In this document: positions 14,801 through 23,334 of the stretch, in pieces
Layout of the letters: every line of letters starts with the position of its first letter
Position numbering within the stretch: the first letter of the stretch is position 1
Origin: DATLMR01 sp035634255
GTDB lineage: Bacteria; Acidobacteriota; Blastocatellia; UBA7656
Direction of reading: 5' to 3'
Assembly: GCA_035634255.1 (NCBI GenBank)
Contig: DASQDI010000155.1
Coordinates: 1 to 43,993 of the forward strand
Length of the DNA stretch: 43,993 nucleotides
Notes under the pieces: model-generated
What the model was told of the DNA's origin: nothing
Database searches by the model: none
What the model saw: the letters and a program-made list of their open reading frames with translations, nothing else
Translations under genes and position numbers: made by a program

Positions 14801-15388
14801 CTACTGCTCCGGCAACGCCTCGCGGCGCGGCCGCACGGCTCCCGCCGCGGGGCCGGAGCGACCCCAGCTCAAGGTCATGCAAATCAGGCCCGGCATAATG
14901 TAAAAAGCGCCCGCCGCTCCCGCGAGGGCGCCCGTGATCAGTCGTGACGCATGCGTGTTTTCGAACGCCCCCGTGAGCCCGCCTAAAAAGTCTATGCTTA
15001 CCGGCGCGAGCGCGAGGATCAGCCACAGACGCCGGGGCATGTCCGTCCGCGCGAGCGAGCGGACGAAGGGGTAGATGATCAGCCCGAAGAGAAACCCCGA
15101 GTAGATCCCGAAGCAGCGGGCGCACACGGCCAGAGGGTATCCGTTTATGTGAAAGGCTCGCTCGGAGAGCTGGTGGCAGGCGGGCGCGTACGCATGGTAA
15201 AGGGATGCGACGACCGTCATCGATGTCAAATCCGGAGGGGCGGAATCACTCGGCGCGGGCGCGTGGGGGTCGCCGAGGGCGCGGCTCGCGAGGACCGGGG
15301 CCAGCAGGGTGCCGCCGGCCCAGACGGCCGCGAGCGCGATTACGGCGGCGCGGGTCCACTCGAAAATTCTTGCCTCATGTCTTCTCAT
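14801..15388 (-). CDS. DUF2085 membrane protein
   Basis: The 195-residue protein has an N-terminal membrane helix (VIALAAVWAGGTLLAPVLA) and the DUF2085 signature ACHQLSERAFHINGYPLAVC followed by ARCFGIYSGFLFG, then two more membrane helices around LILALAPVSIDFLGG and LITGALAGAAGAFY. The three Cys and the His of the signature look like a metal or redox site, but no function is established for the family. The gene begins 44 bases after glpX ends and is probably cotranscribed with it. ATG 15388 has only a weak ribosome site. Confidence 0.88.
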   Translation of the reverse strand: MRRHEARIFEWTRAAVIALAAVWAGGTLLAPVLASRALGDPHAPAPSDSAPPDLTSMTVVASLYHAYAPACHQLSERAFHINGYPLAVCARCFGIYSGFLFGLIIYPFVRSLARTDMPRRLWLILALAPVSIDFLGGLTGAFENTHASRLITGALAGAAGAFYIMPGLICMTLSWGRSGPAAGAVRPRREALPEQ

Positions 15389-15432
15389 CGATCAGGTCTT
15401 CGATGGGGCGGTCTCTTCGGGCCATGACTTCT

Positions 15433-16479
15433 TCAGAATCGGACGACCGTGTTCGGGCCGCCTTCGACGTGCACCGTGTCGATGAAGCGGATGCGCTTGG
15501 TGCTCTCCGTCGCCATGATGATCGACGAGGTGCGCGTGCCCGCCCCGAAGAACCTGACCCCGCGGAGGATCGTGCCATCGGTCACCCCGGTCGCCGCGAA
15601 GATGATGTTCTCTCCGGGCGCGAGATCATTCGTGTCGTATATCCGGGTCGGGTCTTCGATCCCCATCTGCTTCATGCGCTCGACCGCGCCTTCGGGAATC
15701 TTGTTGCGGTCTTCCAGGTCTTCGAGCTGCTCTCTGAGCACGAACCGCGCGAGGATCTGGCCGTTCAGGCACTTCATGGCCGCGGCGGTCAGCACGCCCT
15801 CCGGGCCTCCCCCGATGCCCATGACCGCGTGGACGCCCGAGCCCGCGACGGCGGCGCTGATGCCCGCGGAGAGGTCCCCGTCCGAGATCAGCCTGATGCG
15901 CGCGCCCGCCTTGCGGATGTCGTCGATCAGCTTCCTGTGGCGCGGGCGTTCGAGCACGATGACGACGAGGTCGTCGATGTCGCGGTTCAGCCTCTCCGCT
16001 ATATTCCTGAGGTTCTCATGCACCGGGGCGTCGAGGTCCACCGCGCCCTTAGACGACGGCCCGACGACCAGCTTCTGCATGTAGAGGTCGGGCGCGCGCA
16101 AAAGCCCCCCTTTCTCCGAGCAGGCCATGACGGCGATGGCGTTGGGCGCGCCCGTCGCGCAGAGGTTGGTGCCTTCGAGCGGGTCGACCGCTATGTCGAC
16201 TTCTGGGAACCGTTCGGCGTCCGCGATGCCTTCCTTGTAACCCGCCCCGAGCTTCTCTCCTATGTAAAGCATGGGCGCCTCGTCGCGCTCGCCTTCTCCG
16301 ATGACTATCTGCCCGCGCATCGGGACCGTGTCCATCACCTCGCGCATCGCTTCGACGGCGACGTGGTCGGAGTACTTGCGCTTACCCTGCCCCATGGTCT
16401 TGGCCGCGGCGATTGCCGCGCGCTCGACCACGCGCAGGAAGTCGAGCCCCAGCTCTTGCTCCATCTGTCGGTCTATCAT
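15433..16479 (-). CDS. glpX: Fructose-1,6-bisphosphatase class II
   Basis: The 348-residue enzyme matches GlpX over its whole length. It has the metal- and substrate-binding motifs GEGERDEAPML (61-71) and VDPLEGTNL (98-106, with Asp99 and Glu102), GDLSAGI, and the phosphate-binding GIGGGPEGVL near 223-232. GlpX hydrolyses fructose 1,6-bisphosphate to fructose 6-phosphate in gluconeogenesis and needs Mg or Mn. The start at ATG 16479 has GGAGG eight bases upstream. It is the first gene of a short minus-strand group with the DUF2085 and membrane-protein genes. A promoter is visible at 16547-16575. Confidence 0.97.
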   Translation of the reverse strand: MIDRQMEQELGLDFLRVVERAAIAAAKTMGQGKRKYSDHVAVEAMREVMDTVPMRGQIVIGEGERDEAPMLYIGEKLGAGYKEGIADAERFPEVDIAVDPLEGTNLCATGAPNAIAVMACSEKGGLLRAPDLYMQKLVVGPSSKGAVDLDAPVHENLRNIAERLNRDIDDLVVIVLERPRHRKLIDDIRKAGARIRLISDGDLSAGISAAVAGSGVHAVMGIGGGPEGVLTAAAMKCLNGQILARFVLREQLEDLEDRNKIPEGAVERMKQMGIEDPTRIYDTNDLAPGENIIFAATGVTDGTILRGVRFFGAGTRTSSIIMATESTKRIRFIDTVHVEGGPNTVVRF

Positions 16480-16546
16480 CTGAAATCCTCCGGTCGCTGA
16501 TAAGAAAGAAGCTTCTCGCCATCCATAGTCATGGACTGGGAGGTTG

Positions 16547-16575
16547 ATAATGATTCATCCATACTCTTTTTTCAA
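16547..16575 (-). promoter_or_regulatory. Probable glpX promoter
   Basis: Minus-strand TTGAAA (16570-16575), 17-base spacer, CATTAT (16547-16552). Matches to consensus are five and four of six. Transcription would start near 16540, about 60 bases before the glpX start codon. Confidence 0.5.
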
Positions 16576-16606
16576 GCGACGGACAGGGAAGAGCGCTAAA
16601 ACCATG

Positions 16607-16634
16607 TTGCTTTTAAAGCGGAGTGGAATATACT
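16607..16634 (+). promoter_or_regulatory. Probable promoter of the LTD/IPT protein gene
   Basis: TTGCTT (16607-16612), 16-base spacer, TATACT (16629-16634), on the plus strand in the divergent gap with glpX. The leader would be about 120 bases. Confidence 0.45.
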
Positions 16635-16762
16635 AGCCCCGCATCGCCGGCCGATTCGCTTCGGCCGTTGTTCCGCGATCTCTCGGCCCGATAATCAAAC
16701 CCCAGGTCGACCCATTCCCAGGTCCTGAATTTGTCCACAATCCGATTCGATGGAGCCCCGCC

Positions 16763-19700
16763 ATGCGTGTAAAAAGCGTCCACCTTCTATGCCCGTGTCT
16801 ACTCTCGCTCTGCCTCCTGTCCCTGCCGCTCGTCCTGAGTCACAAGGCCGCGCGCGCGATTGAGGCAGCGCCCCTCGTGATAAATGAATACCTGGCCGAC
16901 CCTCCCGATGGCCCGCCCGGAGACGCGAACGGAGACGGCGCGCGCGACTCGACTCAGGATGAGTTCATCGAGCTGGTCAATGCCAGCGACGCCCCGCTCG
17001 ACATCGCGGGCTTTACCGTCTCCGACGCGGCGCAGGTCAGGTTCACCGTCCCGCCGGGCGGGGTGATCCCGCCGCGCGAGGCGGCCGTGATCTTCGGCGG
17101 CGGCAACCCGTCCGGGCCTTTCGGGAATGCCTCCGCGAACAATCTGGTCTTCGCCGTCGCCGCTTCGGCGGGCCTGTCTCTCAACAACGGCGGCGACTCG
17201 ATAATCATTAAAGACCCTGCCGGCAACGAAGTGGCGAGGCGCGACTATCCCGGATCGGACGGCGGCGCCAACCAGTCGATCACCCGCAGCCCCGACGTGA
17301 GCGGGGCATTCACGCCGCACCTTTCAGCGCCCGGCGGCGCGGGCAGGCCCTTCTCCCCCGGCACCCTCATAAACGGCTTTACCTTCACGACGACCGACCC
17401 GATCATCGACCTGATCGCGCCCGCTTCCGTAGTCGCCGGGATCGGGCCCGCGCTAGTTTTGATCACGGGCGCTAATTTTCAGACGGACTCTCGGGCGCGC
17501 ATCGACGGGGAGCCCCTAGATACGGCCTTCGAAAGCCCGGAGAAATTGACGGCCCTCGTCGGGCCTGCCGTCACGGGAGTCGCGGGCGAGCATTCTTTAG
17601 TTGTCGAAAACCCCGGCGGAGCGGTCTCGAATCCGGCGGTCTTCACGGTGCTCGGCGCGGTCGGGATAAACGAGTTTCTCTCTGACCCTCCGGACGGGCC
17701 GGAAGGGGACGCCAACGGAGACGGCGCGCGAAACTCATCGCAGGATGAGTTCGTCGAGGTGATCAATCGTTCGACCGCCCCGCTCGACGTGGGAGGCTTC
17801 ACCGTCAGCGACGCGGAGGGCGTCAGGTTCGCCTTCCCTCCACAGACCCTCCTTCCGGCGGGCGAAGCGGCCGTCATCTTCGGGGGCGGCAGCCCGCGCG
17901 GGGAGTTCGGCAACGCCGCGGTCAACGGACTCGTCTTTACCGCGAGCCTCTCGCTCAACAACGGGGGCGACTCCATAACCTTGAAAAGCGCTTCGGGAGC
18001 CATTCTTGAGTCGATCACTTTCGGGGCGGCCGAGGGGAGCGCGGACCAGTCGCTCAACCGGAACCCCGACTCAGTAGGCTCGCGCTTCATCCCGCACTCG
18101 GTGATGGACGGCAGCGGCGGGCGGCTCTTTTCTCCCGGCACACGCGCCAGCGGTTCCGAGTTCAGCCCCGCACCGCGCATCTCCGGCATCGCGCCGGAAC
18201 GGATCGACCTTGGCGCTCCCGCCTTCGATTTATCTATTCGCGGGACAGGGTTCGAGCCCGGCGCCTCCGTCTTCGTCAACGGGGCGCAGATAGTCTCCCG
18301 GTTCCTGAGCGCGAGCGAACTGTCGGCGCGCGTGCCCGAGAGCCTCACGGCGACTGCCGGGAGTCGCGGCATTAAGGCCCGAAACCCCGGAGGGAACCTG
18401 TCGAATTCCGCGACGCTCGCGGTGATAGCGCCGCCGCCTCGAATCTCTTCGCTCTTTCCGCGGTTCGTTCAGGCCGGGGCAGGGCAGTTCACCCTCATAA
18501 TTTCGGGCGCGAATTTCAACCCATCGTCCGCGATCCTCGTCGAAGGCTCCGCGCTCGCGACCTCTTTTATGAGCGCGCGCGAGATCAGGGCGATTGCCCC
18601 GGCGGGCTTCTCCGCCTCCGCGGGCGAGCGTTCGGTCCGGGTCCGCAACTCGGATGGGCAGCTATCGGCCGAAGCGATCTTTGAAGTGGTAGGGCCGGGC
18701 CCGCGCATCGAATCGATCTCGCCGGACAGGGCGACGGCAGGAGGGCCGGGCTTTACGCTCACGATCCGGGGGGCGAATTTTCAGAGCAGCGCTTCGGTCT
18801 TCATGAATCAATCACGCCTCGCGACTTTTTTCGTCTCGGCGGCTCAGTTATCGGCCGAGGTGCCGGATGCGCTCGTGTCGGGCCCCGGCCTGCGCGCGGT
18901 CGCGGTGCATAACGGGGATGGCTCGGTGTCGAACGAGACTCTGTTTCGCGTCGTCGCGGACCCTCCTTTCATTCACGCGATTGATCCGCGAACGGCCGCC
19001 GAAGGCAGTTCCGACGTGGTGGTCACGATCAGCGGAGCTAACTTCAAGCCGGGCGCGAGAGCGCGCGTCACCGGACCATCGGGAATAGTCGAGTCGTCCG
19101 AGGCCAGCTCCCTCGATGAGTCGCGGCTACAGGTCGCCCTGCCTCCGTCGCTCCTTCAGAAAGCGGGCAGGCTGCTCATCGAGGTGGAGAATTCGGATTT
19201 CGGAGCGTCGAACGCGGTCCCGTTCGACGTTCTGATAAATGACCCGCTCGTGATTAATGAATTCCTCGCGGACCCCCCGGCCGGGCTCGCGGGCGACGCC
19301 AACGGGGACGGGTCGCGCAGCACTTCGCAGGACGAGTTCATAGAGCTGGTGAATCGCACGGCGCGGCCCCTCGACATTTCCGGGTACAGGCTGTCCGACT
19401 CGGAGTCCGTGCGCCACGTCTTCGCCGGGGGCGCGGTCCTGCCGCCGTTCGAGGCGGCGGTCGTCTTCGGAGGCGGCGCGCCGTCGGGCCGTTTCGGAAA
19501 TGCCTCGGCCAGCAACACGGTCTTCAAAGCTTCGACGGGCGCTCTCTCTCTAAACAACGGGGGCGATACGATCAGGCTCGAAGACAGAGACGGAAGAACC
19601 GTGCAGGTTATTCACTTCGGAACGTCGGAAGGTAACTCGGGCCAATCAATGAATCGCGACCCCGACGCGGGCGGCCCGGCCTTCATCCCACATTCGACCC

Positions 19701-20566
19701 TTGGCGGTGGCCGCCTCTTCTCGCCCGGCGCGAGGGCTGAGGGCGGAACGTTCACGACTCTGCCCCTGATCCGCTCGCTCGCGCCCGCAAGCGTGCGCGT
19801 GGACTCGGGCGGGTTCGAACTGGTCGTCGGCGGGGAAGATTTCACGCCGGGCGCGACCGTCCTGTTCGGGCAGGACGCGCTCGAAACCTCGTTCGGGTCG
19901 AGCACGCAACTGCGGGCGGGTGTAGGGCGTGAGCTTCTGGGCGGTCCGGGCGCGCGCGACGTGCGTGTGCGAAACGCGGGGGGTGAGTTATCGCCCGCGG
20001 TCAGGTTTCTCATCATCACCGATCCCCCGCGCATCGCCTCGCTCGCCCCGCGAGTCGTGGGCTCCGGCGCGGAAAGTCTTGAGGTAATCCTCTCGGGGGA
20101 GCGGTTCGAGCCGGGAGCGAGGGTGAGGGTGGAGATCAAGGGGCGCGCGGACGCCTCGGAGACGGAGGCGAAGTTTATAGACCCTTCGTCGATCACGGTC
20201 GTGATAGCCGAAAGATTCTTCGCGCGGGCGGGGGAGCTTCTCCTGCGAGTCCTCAACGCGGATGGGAACCGGTCGAACGACTCGGCCCTCGTCGTCGAGA
20301 ACGGGCCTTTGATCACCAGACTGAGCCGCTCGCGAATCAGAGCAGGCCGGGGGGAGGTGGATTTGAGGGTAGGCGGGCTCGCTTTCAGGCCGGGCGTGTC
20401 CCTGGTCGTGAATGAATCGGAGGTCCCGGCAATTTTCCTGAGCGAGGAGAGCCTGTCGGCGCGACTGCCGGGAGAGCTTACTCGCAGTCCGGGCCTTCTG
20501 GTGCTTCAGGCCCGCAATCGGAACGGCGGGCGGTCGAACAGGGTGACGCTCCGGGTCGTCGAGTGA
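16763..20566 (+). CDS. Giant secreted lamin-tail / IPT repeat protein
   Basis: The 1267-residue protein has a signal peptide (LLSLCLLSLPLVLSH, cleavage near ARA at about 32). Three lamin-tail domains start near residues 38, 302 and 831. Each opens with INEYLADPP or a close variant and an acidic loop of the form GDANGDGxR followed by QDEF, which resembles an EF-hand or dockerin calcium loop. Each ends with LSLNNGGDSI-type strands. IPT/TIG-like beta domains sit between and after them, about one after LTD1, four after LTD2 and three after LTD3, each with a SGANF-type strand. There is no C-terminal anchor, enzyme motif or sorting signal. It is likely a secreted or surface adhesion or binding protein. 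ATG 16763 has GGAG upstream. Confidence 0.88.
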   Translation: MRVKSVHLLCPCLLSLCLLSLPLVLSHKAARAIEAAPLVINEYLADPPDGPPGDANGDGARDSTQDEFIELVNASDAPLDIAGFTVSDAAQVRFTVPPGGVIPPREAAVIFGGGNPSGPFGNASANNLVFAVAASAGLSLNNGGDSIIIKDPAGNEVARRDYPGSDGGANQSITRSPDVSGAFTPHLSAPGGAGRPFSPGTLINGFTFTTTDPIIDLIAPASVVAGIGPALVLITGANFQTDSRARIDGEPLDTAFESPEKLTALVGPAVTGVAGEHSLVVENPGGAVSNPAVFTVLGAVGINEFLSDPPDGPEGDANGDGARNSSQDEFVEVINRSTAPLDVGGFTVSDAEGVRFAFPPQTLLPAGEAAVIFGGGSPRGEFGNAAVNGLVFTASLSLNNGGDSITLKSASGAILESITFGAAEGSADQSLNRNPDSVGSRFIPHSVMDGSGGRLFSPGTRASGSEFSPAPRISGIAPERIDLGAPAFDLSIRGTGFEPGASVFVNGAQIVSRFLSASELSARVPESLTATAGSRGIKARNPGGNLSNSATLAVIAPPPRISSLFPRFVQAGAGQFTLIISGANFNPSSAILVEGSALATSFMSAREIRAIAPAGFSASAGERSVRVRNSDGQLSAEAIFEVVGPGPRIESISPDRATAGGPGFTLTIRGANFQSSASVFMNQSRLATFFVSAAQLSAEVPDALVSGPGLRAVAVHNGDGSVSNETLFRVVADPPFIHAIDPRTAAEGSSDVVVTISGANFKPGARARVTGPSGIVESSEASSLDESRLQVALPPSLLQKAGRLLIEVENSDFGASNAVPFDVLINDPLVINEFLADPPAGLAGDANGDGSRSTSQDEFIELVNRTARPLDISGYRLSDSESVRHVFAGGAVLPPFEAAVVFGGGAPSGRFGNASASNTVFKASTGALSLNNGGDTIRLEDRDGRTVQVIHFGTSEGNSGQSMNRDPDAGGPAFIPHSTLGGGRLFSPGARAEGGTFTTLPLIRSLAPASVRVDSGGFELVVGGEDFTPGATVLFGQDALETSFGSSTQLRAGVGRELLGGPGARDVRVRNAGGELSPAVRFLIITDPPRIASLAPRVVGSGAESLEVILSGERFEPGARVRVEIKGRADASETEAKFIDPSSITVVIAERFFARAGELLLRVLNADGNRSNDSALVVENGPLITRLSRSRIRAGRGEVDLRVGGLAFRPGVSLVVNESEVPAIFLSEESLSARLPGELTRSPGLLVLQARNRNGGRSNRVTLRVVE

Positions 20567-20678
20567 GACGGCCGCAGGTTTTTGCGGGCGAGAGTCAGGT
20601 GATAAAATCTTCACTGGTAAATCGAGGCCGTTCGTTCTTTAGTTTTAAGGACGCCATAAATCTTATAAGGACTCGCGA

Positions 20679-21836
20679 ATGATAAAGACCAGAATAGCGA
20701 TTGCTCTCGTATTGACCGCCTCCCTCTTCGCCCCCGCGTGCTCGAAGCGCGAAGCGCCCGGCGGGTGGTCCATTTTAGACACGGGGACGGGGGACGCCTT
20801 TTACAGCGCCAACTTCGTCGATGAGAATACGGGGTGGCTGAACGGGCACACGGACCGCACTTTCGAGACGACGGAGATAGACAGAAACGCGAACGCCAAC
20901 GCTAACGCCAACAGGAACGCGCGGCCGACTCCCACCCCAGAGAAGACGCCCGACCCTCTGAAGGCGAATCAGGGATTCGAGGTGTTGCAGACGACCGACG
21001 GCGGCAAGACGTGGCGTCAGATCCCGGACCAGTTCAAGCACAAGATAAGGTCGGTCTGGTTCGTGGACCCTCAGCAGGGGTGGGCGCTCACGATAGATCG
21101 CGACATCCTGAACACGACGGACGGGGGCTCCACCTGGGCCTTACAGCGCAAGGCGGGCAAGGTCCAGCTCAAACTGCTGCACAACAGGCGCGAGCCGGTC
21201 GTGGAGCAGCCGGAGCAGATCGATTACATCCGCTTCATCGACCCCCTGCACGGCTGGGCGTGGGGCGGGGGCCGCAAGGACAATTACTCGGAACAGCCGG
21301 GCATCTTTCTTATAACCAGCGACGGCGGGAAGAACTGGAGCGAGGTGGCCTACCCATTCGACCAGAACGTCTGGGGCATCTTCTTTCTTGACGCGAAGAA
21401 TGGGTGGGCGAGCACCGAAGGGACCTTTTATCGGTCCAGGGACGGCGGGGTCAACTGGGCGAAGGTGGAAACGAAGCTGCCGGAGCAGGTCTTCAGGTCG
21501 ATCTTCTTCGTCGACGAGAACAACGGCTGGGTGGTGACTCGCGACGGCCGGCTGGCCAAGACCTCGAACGGCGGGCGTACGTGGACGAACATTTACAAGA
21601 TCAAGCTCGAGTACAAGATGCGCGACGTACACTTCTGGGACGAGGACCGCGGCTGGGCTGTGGGTGATAACGGGGCGATGCTATACACGCCCGACGGCGG
21701 GGACACGTGGGTCGGCGCGAGCACCGAGGTCGGGGGGCAGTTGATCGACGTAGCCTTCGTGAATGAGAAGGTCGGGTGGGCGGTCGGGCTAGGGGGGGCC
21801 GCCTTCCGCTACGAGGCTTCAGGAGGCGCGGAATGA
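20679..21836 (+). CDS. YCF48/BNR-repeat lipoprotein
   Basis: The 385-residue protein starts with a lipoprotein signal (LTASLFAPAC, Cys21) and forms a beta-propeller built on Asp-box-like repeats: TTDGGKTW, TTDGGSTW, TSDGGKNW, SRDGGVNW, TSNGGRTW and TPDGGDTW. The repeats GWA and VDENNGW between them are those of the YCF48/HCF136 family. In cyanobacteria such proteins help assemble photosystem II; in other bacteria their role is unknown, so a periplasmic scaffolding role is only a guess. Residues 68-80 are an Asn-Ala tandem stretch followed by a Thr/Pro linker. AAGGA precedes ATG 20679. It follows the LTD/IPT gene after 112 bases. Confidence 0.88.
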   Translation: MIKTRIAIALVLTASLFAPACSKREAPGGWSILDTGTGDAFYSANFVDENTGWLNGHTDRTFETTEIDRNANANANANRNARPTPTPEKTPDPLKANQGFEVLQTTDGGKTWRQIPDQFKHKIRSVWFVDPQQGWALTIDRDILNTTDGGSTWALQRKAGKVQLKLLHNRREPVVEQPEQIDYIRFIDPLHGWAWGGGRKDNYSEQPGIFLITSDGGKNWSEVAYPFDQNVWGIFFLDAKNGWASTEGTFYRSRDGGVNWAKVETKLPEQVFRSIFFVDENNGWVVTRDGRLAKTSNGGRTWTNIYKIKLEYKMRDVHFWDEDRGWAVGDNGAMLYTPDGGDTWVGASTEVGGQLIDVAFVNEKVGWAVGLGGAAFRYEASGGAE

Positions 21837-22223
21837 AATATTGCGAAAAAGCGATAACCGCACCTGATTTAACGGGTCAGGCATCTAATTCACCCGCTTG
21901 GAGCACTAAGCTATGGCAGTCATGACAAAAGTATCTTGCAAGCGCGGCGGGCCGGATCATTCTAGGGTTGGGGATTCGTAAGGTCGGGATCGACGTCCGC
22001 CCAGCACACGAGATTGCAACAATACAATTGCAACGAGCCATAAAGTTGAATAACCTTGACACCGAAGAGACCGTCAAGTGACAATATATCGGACCTGCCT
22101 TCGCTCTAATAGTCAATCGAAGGCCGAGCAGGAACAGAACAGGTAGAGAGGGCCCGCCCTCTATAACCTCTGAGCCCCGATTCATGCCAGCCGTGCTCGG
22201 GTAAAGGCTCTGGGAGGGATAAG
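21837..22223. other. 387-base gap with a promoter and a possible gene relic
   Basis: A plus-strand promoter is visible: TTGACA (22056-22061), 18-base spacer, GACAAT (22080-22085), which would drive the two TonB-like genes. A short hairpin AGAGGGC/GCCCTCT lies near 22146-22161. Between the stop at 21923-21925 and TGA 22079-22081 one plus frame is open for 51 codons and reads like protein (RKVGIDVRPAHEIATIQLQ) but has no ATG or ribosome site. It may be a relic or chance. Nothing else is evident. Confidence 0.45.
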
Positions 22224-23234
22224 ATGCAAGAGAAAGCTTTATTCGCAGACGCTTTCCTGATTCAGCCGTCCATAATGAAGCGGCTAAAGGATGAGTCCGT
22301 AGAAGCCAGCCGCGAGTTCCGAGAGAACCCAAAGGCTTATATAAACAGCGCATTTAAAGGCGACGGCATTGGGGGCCATCGCAGGAAGATGCTCTTCCGT
22401 TTCGGCATGGCTATCGCCGTGCTCGTATTTTCAACCATCTTTTTAGTAATCGTCGGCCTCGGCTCATTCACCGGCAGCGCGAAGGCGAAGGTCAACGAGA
22501 ACCTTGAAGTCAAGATATATGTGAACCCCGAGGACTTCAAGGAGCAGAACATGCCCGAGATGCCGAAGGCCGACAAGAAGGCCGGCGGCGGCGGCGGCGG
22601 CGGTCGCAACCAGCCGACCCCGGCGTCCAAAGGACAGTTGCCGAAATTCTCCCTGGCACCTCCCATCATCGCGCCCACTACGAGGGAGACGCTGAGGCCT
22701 CCCGTGTTGCCCGTGATGGAGACCGTGCAGGTCGACCCGAGGCTCGAGCCCAAGCGCGACGAGCTGGCCGTGACGGGCCTGCCTAACGGGGTTCCGGGTC
22801 CGCCTTCCGATGGGCCGGGCTCCGGCGGCGGGATCGGCTCGGGCTCCGGCGGCGGCGTGGGTTCCGGCTCCGGCACGGGCGTGGGCCCAGGCTCCGGGTT
22901 CAATATGGGCGGCGGCGCTGGCAACATCGGCGGCAGGCCCGGCGGTGGCGATGCCACCGGCCCGGTCGATACCAAGCCCGTCCTCCTGAACAAACCGCGG
23001 CCGAACTACACGGAAGAGGCCCGCAAGAACAAGATTCAGGGCAGCGTCTCCGTGAGGGTCCTGGTCGGGGCCAATGGCTCGGTCAGACAGGTGAAGGTCG
23101 TTCGCGGGCTGCCGGATGGGTTGAGCGAGCAGGCCATACAGGCCGCCTACCAGCTCCGCTTCAAACCGGCGATGAGGAGCGGCCAGCCTGTTGAGTACTG
23201 GCTGACGGTGCTGATGGATTTCAACCTGATGTAA
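22224..23234 (+). CDS. TonB-like energy-transducing protein 1
   Basis: The 336-residue protein has a cytoplasmic N-terminus of about 55 residues, one membrane segment (about 58-80), a long periplasmic linker and a C-terminal TonB domain (about 256-336, from RPNYTEEARKNKIQGSVSVR to YWLTVLMDF). The linker is Gly/Ser-rich (runs of Gly, then GSG repeats) instead of the Pro-Lys linker of enteric TonB. TonB uses the proton-motive force through ExbB/ExbD to open outer-membrane receptors; no exbB or exbD gene is in this window. GGGAGG precedes ATG 22224. The cytoplasmic segment FRENPKAYINSAF is echoed in the next gene, so the two are paralogues. Confidence 0.88.
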   Translation: MQEKALFADAFLIQPSIMKRLKDESVEASREFRENPKAYINSAFKGDGIGGHRRKMLFRFGMAIAVLVFSTIFLVIVGLGSFTGSAKAKVNENLEVKIYVNPEDFKEQNMPEMPKADKKAGGGGGGGRNQPTPASKGQLPKFSLAPPIIAPTTRETLRPPVLPVMETVQVDPRLEPKRDELAVTGLPNGVPGPPSDGPGSGGGIGSGSGGGVGSGSGTGVGPGSGFNMGGGAGNIGGRPGGGDATGPVDTKPVLLNKPRPNYTEEARKNKIQGSVSVRVLVGANGSVRQVKVVRGLPDGLSEQAIQAAYQLRFKPAMRSGQPVEYWLTVLMDFNLM

Positions 23235-23251
23235 CTTTCTGTCGATCCGGT

Positions 23252-23291
23252 GAAGGCTGCAATCATTCGGTTATACCTGATTGCAGCCTTC
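23252..23291 (+). terminator. Hairpin terminator between the two TonB-like genes
   Basis: GAAGGCTGCAATCA (23252-23265) and TGATTGCAGCCTTC (23278-23291) form a perfect 14-bp stem with a 12-base loop, followed by TTCCGT. The second arm overlaps the earliest possible start of the next gene, which supports a start further downstream. It may be only partly efficient, leaving some read-through. Confidence 0.65.
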
Positions 23292-23334
23292 TTCCGTATC
23301 AGCAGTCCCTTCCGCAGTGTGGCTCACCTTAAAG

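Noticed and set aside
15375..15425. 16-codon frame between glpX and the DUF2085 gene
   Set aside because: It overlaps the next start and has a weak site; too short to separate from chance.
21877..22353. Minus-strand frame of 158 codons in the gap before the TonB genes
   Set aside because: It overlaps the start of the first TonB gene and lacks a ribosome site; composition is not protein-like.
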